Positions 56,852 through 64,000 of a DNA stretch of 64,000 bases are shown one piece after another. The position numbers and the translations under genes were made by a program. The DNA comes from Nothopassalora personata. Its lineage: Eukaryota; Ascomycota; Dothideomycetes; Mycosphaerellales; Mycosphaerellaceae. The DNA lies in assembly GCA_033816765.1 (NCBI GenBank), contig CM066295.1, positions 1,364,001-1,428,000 on the forward strand, in the 5' to 3' direction. The stretch's first letter is position 1, and every line of letters begins with the position of its first letter. The notes under the pieces are model-generated. The model saw only the letters and a list, made by a program, of their open reading frames with translations. It did not search any database and was not told where the DNA came from.

Positions 56852-57605
56852 GAAATGATGATTGTGCCTTCATTTTACTTCGATACCTGCATCGGTGTTG
56901 TATTTGGAAGGTTGATGTTGCGACTTGCGGTTCTATAGCAGCGGTGTTGTAGGAGGGGAGAGGTTCAGCTCAGCTGAGCTTGGTCACCTGTGTGTAAGGC
57001 ACGCCCACAGAAGGTACTTCTCAAAGAAGGCACGAACGCAGGCAGGCGGAATAGAGCGAAACCGCGGTCTGACTTGGAGGAGGAGGAGAAGCCGAGCTCA
57101 TTTTGACTCGATGAGCCTCTTCTCAACTAGTAGTCATTGTCCACAGCACCTTCGACCCCTTCTTCTCACTTCGAATCCATGAAGATACCCCGAGGCATCC
57201 TCGTACATCTTCCAACAAGTTCTGAGCATCGCGGCGCGGTCATGAGTACGGTTATCAAGACGACGATTATGCCATGTGCGTTGGGTGATAAGATATCCAT
57301 TCTCTAGCCAGAGCCGAAGAGCTCCATTGCAACGAGGTGGCGGCATAAGATCGCTACATGGGTAGAGAGCCGGTTTGTAGGGGTTAGGTTCTAGAGTCTG
57401 GATGTAGGGCTCATAATTGTCGAAGGAGTATGAGTAGATTTGTTCTCGGAGTTCTTACGGGAGGCGAAAGAAAGGAAGTTCGCTGTTCATGATCGACCTC
57501 CGCTGCACTTGGGTCCTCCCACGAGATCCTCCCTCGCTTCGGGGGCCCCTCCTACCGTGGGCCCCTCCCAAGTTTGCTTCGGCTACAGGAAATGTACATG
57601 CTATT
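56852..57605. other. Intergenic, no gene recognised
   Basis: Searched on the minus strand for the missing H4 tail without success. Near 57525-57590 there is a GC-rich stretch with repeated GGGCCCCTCC. Ends at the TA target of the Tc1-like element. Confidence 0.4.
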
Positions 57606-57607
57606 TA

Positions 57608-58964
57608 CGCTATGCAATATTCCGCGCCATGCTGGGCCGCATAGCCGCGGTATCACCGTCCTGCCAAGCCCCATAGTATCTTGCTGTAGAACCCGGGAAT
57701 CCAGTACTTTATCATCGCTATATCGTCGTGTCGTCGTTATATCGTTACTGTCGCCAGTCCCAGGTGTTGTTGGCGTTATCTATGCCTGCTAGGTTGCCGC
57801 AATGGCAGCAGAACGAGATCCAACGACTATTCGCAGATACTGCGCACAGTAACCAATATATTGCAGAGCTTATGAATATCGCTAGACGCAGTATCGACAA
57901 GCACCGTAACAACTACCTCCTCTTCGGTCATATCTACCTCGATAAAACGCTCAATGGTGGTGCCGGTCGCCCTCGCTCGCTCTTGCCGATCTTCGAGGAA
58001 CGCATATTCGAATACCTCGCGGACAAGCCGACTGCGTATCAGGATGAAATAGCGTGGTATCTATACGACGAGTTCGGAGTGGTTGTGAGCCAGAGTACTA
58101 TCTCGCGTTGTCTCAAGCGGCATAAGTGGTCGAAGAAGGTCGCGTGTCGCCTGGCGAAGGAGCGCAATAAGGAGGTACGCGATTGGTTTGAGCGTGAGCA
58201 GGAGATGATGCCGATGAGTCGTGTCTGCTGTGTGGATGAGAGCGCTTCGAATGAACGTACCGGTTGGCGCAAGACTGGTTGGACACCTATAGGCGCACCT
58301 TGTTTTGAAGAAGGCTCTTGTAAAAGAGAGGTGCGGTGGTCAGTACTGCCAGCTATAACGCAGGCTGGATATCTACCGGGGACGCTCGTGTTCCAAGGCA
58401 GTATCACTGCTGAGATATTCGAAGCGTGGCTCGAGCACACGGTGTTGCCGCAGTTGGAGAGAGGCTCTTTTCTGGTGATGGATAATGCGTCGATTCACCG
58501 CAGTGAGACGGTCGCACGGCTCTGCGCAGAGGCTGGTGTGTACCTGCAATATCTCCCACCATATTCGCCAGACTTCAATCCGATCGAGCTGTCATTCGGG
58601 GTGCTGAAGGCGTGGATCGGCCTTTCCGCGACTTCGAGGGCTTCGATCGAGATTGCGACTGCGACTGCTCAAGAGCTTGGAGTGTGTTATCATAAGGCTT
58701 TGGACGAGGTGGCTGTCGAACGCGTTTGGCTGGTCTCGAAGATGGCCCAGCAGTGCTGCTACGACGCTTGGAGCCTGCCGCCATGTGAGGCAAACAACAC
58801 CTGGGACTGGCGACGACGAGGTTATATCAACGACACGATAATATTCATGAGATTGGGACAGAATATCGCTATTCCCAGGTTCTACGCGTGTTTACTATGA
58901 GGAACGCGGGACGGCTAATCCACGGACCCACCCCCGGCAGCATGGCGCGGAATATTGCATAGCA
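57608..58964 (+). mobile_element. Tc1/mariner-type DNA transposon
   Basis: 1357 bp with 27-bp terminal inverted repeats at 57608-57634 and 58938-58964 (inner core CAATATTCCGCGCCATG). They differ at one base, C against T at the outermost position. Flanked by TA on both sides (57606-57607, 58965-58966), the Tc1/mariner target. It encodes one intact transposase and has normal composition, so it is recent and not RIP-mutated. Confidence 0.93.
57782..58900 (+). CDS. Tc1-like DD34E transposase
   Basis: 372 aa; first ATG used, while the frame is open upstream from a GTG at 57728. The N-terminus has a helix-turn-helix (EIQRLFADTAHSNQYIAELM, IARRSIDKHRNNYLLFG) and a second winged-helix-like part with AGRPRSL and DEFGVVVSQSTISRCLKRHK. 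The catalytic domain is DDE_3-type: first Asp in CCVDESASNERTGWRKTGW, second in FLVMDNASIHRSE, and Glu in YSPDFNPIELSFGVLK, with 34 residues between the second Asp and Glu. It binds the inverted repeats and cuts and pastes the element at TA. All catalytic residues are present, so it may be active. It resembles the fungal Ant1/Tan-type group from memory. Confidence 0.95.
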   Translation: MPARLPQWQQNEIQRLFADTAHSNQYIAELMNIARRSIDKHRNNYLLFGHIYLDKTLNGGAGRPRSLLPIFEERIFEYLADKPTAYQDEIAWYLYDEFGVVVSQSTISRCLKRHKWSKKVACRLAKERNKEVRDWFEREQEMMPMSRVCCVDESASNERTGWRKTGWTPIGAPCFEEGSCKREVRWSVLPAITQAGYLPGTLVFQGSITAEIFEAWLEHTVLPQLERGSFLVMDNASIHRSETVARLCAEAGVYLQYLPPYSPDFNPIELSFGVLKAWIGLSATSRASIEIATATAQELGVCYHKALDEVAVERVWLVSKMAQQCCYDAWSLPPCEANNTWDWRRRGYINDTIIFMRLGQNIAIPRFYACLL

Positions 58965-58966
58965 TA

Positions 58967-59395
58967 GTATCAGCCCTCGCCGGGCGGGCAAGCGCATTTT
59001 GGAGTGCTAGAAGGCTAATCAAGTTATGAATAATAACTAAGATCGGAGCTGCCCCTAGACGAAATCGGGAGCTGCCTATAACCTTTACCACTATCTATAC
59101 ACTAGGATTTCTTCTAGAGCCTCATCGTCGGAAAGCTCTAAGGGAGGATCAGAATATCTTCCACTGGTCGACGACGTTCTCCATTAGCCAGTCAATGCCT
59201 GAAGCGACCCCGTTCGAGGACGACGTTCCGGTCTGCATGAATTGCTGATTGGCATGATCTGCTCGGTGCAGGAAGTACTACTAGAAAGAGATCTTTGTGA
59301 GGGCCACTCAACGAAGTTACTTCATCGTCTGTAATGAGGAAGTGTATGTGCGAGGCATCTCCTGCACTTTCAATGGCATGAACGACGGGCCCATC
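58967..59395. other. Spacer, no gene recognised
   Basis: Short AT-richer stretch near 59030-59130, otherwise nothing recognised. Confidence 0.4.
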
Positions 59396-60420
59396 TGTAC
59401 CCACTGCACAAGGCTCCAACGCCAGCTGACCGTGGATCTCAGTCACGACGATCTAACTCATCTTCTCAAGCCTATCGACAGTTTTGCCGCGTTTCGAGTG
59501 TGCTGTAGAGCAGTTGTCATGAAGCTCTTCGGGTGGAATGACAGTCTGGCTCTATTGGAATGGTCATAAGCAGTATCATCGTTAGCTGATGCGGAATACT
59601 TATCATTGGCAGGCATGCTTCGCCGCGTGCGCCGCCAAAGGCGTATATCGCGGCACTGGACAGCATGCCTGGAATATACAGCCACCCTTAGTAATTGTAT
59701 CGGGCTCAAGGCAGGCAGCGGACAGTTTCCAAGGAGAAAGAATTGTGGCTGACGAGCAGCAGTGGTGGCAGCTCTGTGAGGCGCTATACGTCGTGTCAAA
59801 CATGGCGATGAAAGCTAACATCGCACTCATGTTACTAAAACTCTTGGTCGATACCACAAAACGAGCAATTCTCTTGGTGGTCCTCGTCGTGACTGAGCTG
59901 TGTAGCGCCGCAATCTTCTTGCTTTTCATCTCTCGGTGCTTGCCGGTGTCGTTCTTCTGGACGCGATTTGCAGCAGTTGAAGGGTCCTGCCTCAACACTT
60001 CGGCCGTTACTGGCGCGGTTTATGCCTACTCTGCTATAATGTGCTTCGGCGGTTGGACATCCTCGATTCTCCCTTTCGTTATTGTCTGGATCTCTAGCAA
60101 CTACCCAATCGGTAAAAGGCCATGATTGGCGTGATTCTGGCTATGAGTGCTATGTAGGCCTAATCCTTCCTCCTCTTCACGATCGGGCCACCACTAACGC
60201 AAGCTTCGGTGCATCGATGGCTACGATGGCTCAGATACCCTAGGTTCATACCCTGGTTAAGAAGGGCGGCTTCCTCTATGTTACGACAGACGTCGCTATA
60301 TGGTCTTGCACCGAGACTGGTCTCGCCATGACCGCGTTTTACTGTGCCATATGCGGCCCCTATGCTTCCGTCTGCTCGACAGGACCAAGCTATCATCATC
60401 ACGCATCTCTGAGCCTGGCT
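59396..60420 (+). pseudogene. Decayed rhodopsin-domain (PTH11-like) membrane receptor gene
   Basis: Pieces of the fungal rhodopsin-domain family occur in order but in different frames. FRVCCRAVVMKLFGWNDSLA lies near 59490. From 59613 ACFAACAAKGVYRGTGQHAW is followed by QQWWQLCEALYVVSNMAMKA and hydrophobic helices (ILLVVLVVTELCSAAIFLLF; CLPVSFFWTRFAAVEGSCLN; VYAYSAIMCFGGWTSSILPF). Near 60265-60350 GFLYVTTDVAIWSCTETGLA completes the seventh-helix motif. The last parts are separated by stops and at least one frameshift after 60125. Such proteins are plasma-membrane receptor-like proteins. The N-terminal helix is missing or unrecognised. Normal composition, so ordinary decay. Confidence 0.65.
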
Positions 60421-60929
60421 CTAACAGGAGAATGCGGTCATGGTAGCCTATAGCAGCCGCCAAAGGAGGTGGCAGATCAATCAGCACGGAAACCATCTAC
60501 TTGTCACCCGATCCCAAGGGTTCAAATTCATCATCTCAGCAGGAAAAGAGAATACTTTTTGCAGAAGAATGAACACCAAAAACTGTGCCTTCAACACTTT
60601 GATATTCGATTGCCTCCACCCCGGCATTCCTGTAGCTTCCTTCTTTTCTCACCGGGCGACTGTCCGAGCATTGCTAATGTGAAGAACATACAGACCATAA
60701 AGAATGCTAACAATGCAGTATTGGGCCAAGGTCCTGTCCAAAGTTGTACTTCCTGTACCATAGCAAGCTCTAGATATGCAGTAAGCCCACCAAGGAACAA
60801 CGTAACCGAGAAGCTTAAAAGCTCGAATGGTGCTTACGATAGAAGTCCGGTGCAGCCCGTGCATAGTCGCGTCGCGTGCATAATAGCGTGTTTCTTTACT
60901 ATCCTTTCTCAACGTATATCTCACTATAT

Positions 60930-61500
60930 AATAGACCTATATCAATAAGCAATAGCTTATCTTAAAGAGCAAGATAAGTCGAATATCTTATAAGCTACTA
61001 CGATATTTAGGGTTGACCGGTCGTCGCTTAGTAGGCGCTAGAATAATATTACTAAAACTAGGTCTAAAGCTATAGAGAAAAGCATACTTCTTAATTACTA
61101 GCAAGAACGTACTTTAATAGCCTATCTTAACACCCTTTCTAATTACGGCCTACTACCTATACTATCTATACTACTTAACTTCGTCGAAGATATCGTAGGT
61201 ACGCGTCCGTACCGTTCTTAGGTGCCTAGGTTCTATTAAAGGTATAGGAATAAGATCTAGTCTATATACCTCTAGCTATTTAATAAGGTAAGGAAGTAAG
61301 TAGATAGTATAAAGGAGTATACTTCCTACTTTAATCTATAGAAAGAGAAGATTACTAAGTATAATATTAAGCCTAAGAACACGTATAATATTAATAAGAA
61401 GGGTGTTCTTATTAGGGTTATAGGTAAGGCGAAGAGAGTAGTGTTATTGTCTCGTTCTAGGGCTAGTCTTAAAGGAGAGATAAGTTAAGTTACGCAGCGG
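60930..61500 (+). pseudogene. Pogo/Fot1-type transposase relic, RIP-mutated
   Basis: Plus-strand frame with RIP stops: AIAYLKEQDKSNI, TIFRVDRSSLSRR, NYQQERTLIAYLNTLSNYGL-like, VEDIVGTRPYRS-VPRFY, then NINKKGVLIRVIGKAKRVVL. This matches the N-terminal HTH/CENP-B part and the start of the DDE domain (NMDEKGFLIG) of fungal pogo/Fot1 transposases. It is truncated after that motif where the Gypsy LTR region begins. Confidence 0.65.
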
Positions 61501-61539
61501 TATTCTTTAGAGAGGCTGAAGCAAGCTAAGCGAAGATAA

Positions 61540-61846
61540 ATAATAGGAATAAGAGTTGTATTCCAATTAGTGAGATAGTAACATGAGTTAAACGCATTAG
61601 AACCATAAGGGTTTCTTAGCGTTCCTAAATACAAAGGAGATAGAGCGTTGCTCTCCGTGCTCTCTATGCTCTCTATGTTCTCTCGAGATCACCGAGATTA
61701 ACGAGGTTAAGGAGATCACTTTAGTTACTCTCTCGGTTCCTTAGTTTATTCCTACGGGCGAGAGAGCGCTTCTCGGGCGGAAGCGCCTACTAATTGTAGA
61801 GGTCTAATTAGTTAGCTTCCTTTAGCCCTAGATTAGAACCGTAACA
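61540..61846 (-). repeat. Probable 3' LTR of the minus-strand chromodomain Gypsy
   Basis: On the minus strand a polypurine tract (61860-61847, AAAAGGGGGATAG) is followed at 61846 by TGTTACGGTTC. These are the same first 11 bases as the LTRs of the young element at 26578, in the same relation to a polypurine tract. The lower boundary is an estimate from LTR length. Confidence 0.5.
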
Positions 61847-61921
61847 CTATCCCCCTTTTAGTCTAGCTCTATCCTAGAGCTTCATAAGTTATGTTGTACT
61901 TCCTTTTTATGTCTCGTAACG

Positions 61922-62515
61922 ATGTCTTCTTCCTCCTAATCTAAATCTACCGCTCGCCGTAAGAAGAAAGCCTAGCAGATCTTCCGTAACGGCGATACCG
62001 CGATGCGTCCGTATGATTCTTATTAAAAGGAGGGCCGTGTATGTAAGGTACACATCTCATCTAGTCGCTATTCTAAGTGCTAGTAGCGGAATCTAAAGAG
62101 TTACAATACGAGGGTAACCGAGGGCGAGTAGAAGCGCTTATCGCTTTAGCGGAAGAAATTGTTATAGGAACTAGATACCGCGAAGAGGATTCTTAGTAAA
62201 AGGCAGGATGCCTTAATAGAAGCGTATATAAAGGAAATGCGCCTTCGTAAGCAATTGGATACGGTTAATTAGAAGGTTACGGAGGGTCGTTCGTTAGAAG
62301 ATCGGTTATTACTAGACGAGGATCTAGGGGCGTAGGAGTACGCTATAGTAGACGCGGATCCTAGTGCTCCTAATCTGTCCTTGTCTCCTTAGACCTAGAG
62401 TGCTATCGAAGGTCTTCCGGACGACTTCTAGCTTTCTCCTTCTAACGAGACGGTGCCGTTGGTAGCTTAGCCGTCTTCTTCGTAAGGGTATTTATTTGTA
62501 AGTTGTGCCCCTGTT
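61922..62515 (+). pseudogene. Opposite-strand Cys/coiled-coil reading frame of the minus-strand Gypsy, RIP-mutated
   Basis: From ATG 61922 one plus-strand frame is coherent for about 195 codons if TAA/TAG are read as Gln/Trp: STARRKKKA, IFRNGDTAMRPYDSY, VCKVHISSSRYSKC, KSYNTRVTEGE, LLQELDTAKRILSKRQDALI-like, EAYIKEMRLRKQLDTV and LEDRLLLDEDL. The plan is a basic start, a Cys-containing segment, a long coiled coil and an acidic tail. This is the plan of the antisense protein of the young element at 28050-28529. It lies between Gypsy Pol and its 3' LTR, on the strand opposite to Pol. The end point is uncertain. Confidence 0.6.
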
Positions 62516-62525
62516 CTTATTAATC

Positions 62526-62599
62526 GGCTAGGTAGCTTAGTAGTAGAGCGTAAGCTGTCTACACTCTTAAGGTCGTAGGTTCGATTCCTACTCTAGTCG
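62526..62599 (+). tRNA. tRNA-like sequence inside the Gypsy relic
   Basis: A seven-pair acceptor stem forms between 62526-62532 and 62592-62598. The D arm is GCTTAGTAGTAGAGC, and the T arm GTAGGTTCGATTCCTAC is perfect with a canonical B box. The anticodon arm does not fold cleanly (TAAG/CTTA with an oversized loop), so no anticodon is assigned. It is probably a RIP-damaged tRNA copy or the head of a tRNA-derived SINE; function is unlikely. Confidence 0.5.
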
Positions 62600-62689
62600 T
62601 CCGTTTGCTTAAAAGTTACTATGTCTTATAATGTAGTTACTTTAAGTAAGCGCCGTTTTGATACTCCCGAATCTTCTGCTAACAGTTTC

Positions 62690-62864
62690 GTAGGTTTTCT
62701 TTTAGTTCCTAGGTATTTTCTAATTCGTCGTATCCCTTCCATTTAACAAGGTATCGCTAACCCTTTTTATCTAGAATTTTTTCGACTTCGAATTCGTTTT
62801 CTACTTCCGGCTTAAAATGGAAGCTCTCCTAGTAAGGTGTTTTAGCGTCCGCTAGTTCTAGCTT
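62690..62864 (-). pseudogene. Chromodomain at the C-terminus of Gypsy integrase, RIP-mutated
   Basis: Minus-strand frame: SFHFKPEVENEFEVEKILDK, then RYLVKWKGYDELENT, followed by ELKENLRNC. This is a textbook chromodomain (EVEKIL..., YLVKWKGY...NTWEP) with Trp/Gln codons lost. Chromoviruses use it to target integration to chromatin. Preceding Pol sequence resumes at 63624 after an insertion. Confidence 0.85.
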
Positions 62865-63623
62865 GATTGATTATTCCATTAACGTGCTATTTGAGTCAAA
62901 GACTATGCAACACGGGTCTCGAGAACGAGACCAAAATTTGAGAGAAGGAGAAAAGCCCCGTCGTACCCCGGACGTAAAAACTCCTTAAAAGATGCGAGCA
63001 ACGCTCGCTATTCGAACCGTAAATCGAATATATTGCGGCGTAGTACGCGCGTACCCGGTAGTCGTGTCTTGTCGAGAATTGCGGTTTGTCGCCTTGCCCC
63101 GGGCGAGACAAGTTTTGCGCCCGTGTCTCGTTCTTGTTTTAAAAAGCCAAGCCGGCCGTACCCGTACGCACCGAGCAAAATCCCAAGAAACACCCGTTGC
63201 CTCTGTTTCAAATCCAGTCGCGTTCTCCGGTCTCGAGTGTAGCTCCTCGGTCGCAGTGGCCTCGCTGTCGTCCCCCCCTCGGCCTCTCTTGGTTCCAGCC
63301 GTGCAGTATACGTGGTTTGCGCCCCTAAACGCCTCTCTTGGTTCCAGCCGGCAGTTTACGTGGTTTGCCGGGACGACAGGTAGACAGCGCCTTCGTTGTT
63401 CGAGCGACGTGTACGCTATGTACGTCGCTTTCCCTTCTCGCAGTTCCGGAGTTCTTGTTTGTAGATTTTGAGCGTATCTCGTTCGTTCGGTTCGTCCGAC
63501 CTGTCTTTTCTTGTTTCGAGTCGAGTAGGCTTGTATTTTTCGAGAGAGAGAGTCTTAGTTTCTCTTCGTCGTAACGAAGATACTTACGTCGTCCGCCGCG
63601 TGAAGGCGCTCTCTATAGGACGA
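62865..63623. other. 759-bp insert not RIP-mutated, between 15-bp direct repeats
   Basis: Flanked by CGCTAGTTCTAGCTT at 62850-62864 and 63624-63638. It separates Gypsy integrase from its chromodomain. The inside is rich in CG, CA and TG, unlike both flanks, and includes a 49-bp tandem duplication starting at 63282. The longest open frame (62992-63471) has no recognisable motif. Origin unknown. Confidence 0.55.
63282..63379. repeat. 49-bp tandem duplication
   Basis: GCCTCTCTTGGTTCCAGCCG begins at 63282 and again at 63331; both copies continue to a GTGGTTTGC motif with a few differences. Confidence 0.85.
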
Positions 63624-64000
63624 CGCTAGTTCTAGCTTAGAGATGTGGAAGACTAGGTGGATTTTTACGTCTAGTAGTAGTCGTAGGCGGTAGTTAACTA
63701 GTCCTATAACTTTGTCGATGAAAAATAGTCCGACCTTAACGTAATCTAGTTTCTTAGTCTATCTTCTTATTCTTAAGTTTTTTATAAGGAGATAGACCTT
63801 GTCCCCCTCTTTTAGTAGAGGCGCCATTTTTCTTATGTCCTGCCGTTATTAAGACAGTTTTTGTTATATATCTTCGATCGCCTTACGTGTTTCTTTATGC
63901 ACTTCCTTAAGAGTATCCGTCGTCACGATTGCTCTCTCGGCCTATAGATAGGATCTAGGTGTTCCGAATAGGTTAGGATCTTTACTAAAGTTCGCATAAA
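63624..64000 (-). pseudogene. Gypsy integrase end, RIP-mutated, runs off the window
   Basis: Minus-strand frame reads DTLKEVHKETRKAIEDI, then APLLKEGDKVYLLIKNLRIR, KKLDYVKVGLFFIDKVIGLV and VKIHLVFHISKLELA. This is the conserved region after the integrase core of chromodomain Ty3/Gypsy elements (GDKVYLLTKNL, KLDHVKVGPF, HPVFHVSLLKP-like). Upstream Pol should lie beyond base 64000. Confidence 0.82.

Overview
The window looks like nuclear DNA of a filamentous ascomycete (Pezizomycotina, probably Dothideomycetes; the class is inferred from protein style, not proven). Genes have short introns of about 49-72 nt with GTRWGT-type donors, CTAAC/CTGAC branch points and CAG/TAG acceptors. Two large blocks (about 23.7-43.7 kb and 60.9-64 kb) show the signature of repeat-induced point mutation (RIP): CpA and TpG are almost gone, TA is everywhere, and former CAA/CAG/TGG codons read as TAA/TAG.

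Layout. 1.5-11.1 kb holds housekeeping and secretory genes: a GH125 alpha-mannosidase, an F-box/WD40/UIM protein like yeast Ufo1, the PP2A catalytic subunit and the RNase H2 C subunit. 11.6-22.9 kb is accessory and metabolic: a decayed F-box gene, a Dip5-like amino-acid permease, a small TIGR04076-type protein, a broken GH3/PA14 beta-glucosidase, an aldo/keto reductase fused to an N-terminal helical domain, and a secreted GH35 beta-galactosidase.

23.3-44.8 kb is one host gene (a HEXXH protein of unknown function) split by exactly 20,000 bp of nested LTR retrotransposons. The outer element is a RIP-mutated Copia with target duplication GCAAG. Inside it lie a RIP-mutated Ty3/Gypsy with a ~970-codon extra reading frame after its integrase, a second Gypsy fragment, solo and TRIM-like LTRs, a 35-bp terminal-inverted-repeat insertion, and a young element (26578-28991) that is not RIP-mutated. 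The young element encodes only Gag plus an opposite-strand Cys-rich/coiled-coil protein.

46.9-56.9 kb has a conserved Tyr/Pro-rich protein, a long low-complexity protein and two divergent histone H4 paralogues side by side. 57.6-59.0 kb is an apparently intact Tc1/mariner element. It is followed by a decayed rhodopsin-domain (PTH11-like) receptor gene, a RIP-mutated pogo/Fot1 relic and, to the window end, a RIP-mutated chromodomain Gypsy on the minus strand that again has an opposite-strand Cys/coiled-coil reading frame downstream of pol.

The most promising possibly undescribed item is this repeated architecture: LTR elements with an opposite-strand accessory gene, seen once young and intact (with pol missing) and once as a RIP-killed autonomous relative. 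All exon models below were derived by reading splice sites and protein family motifs by eye; no search was run.
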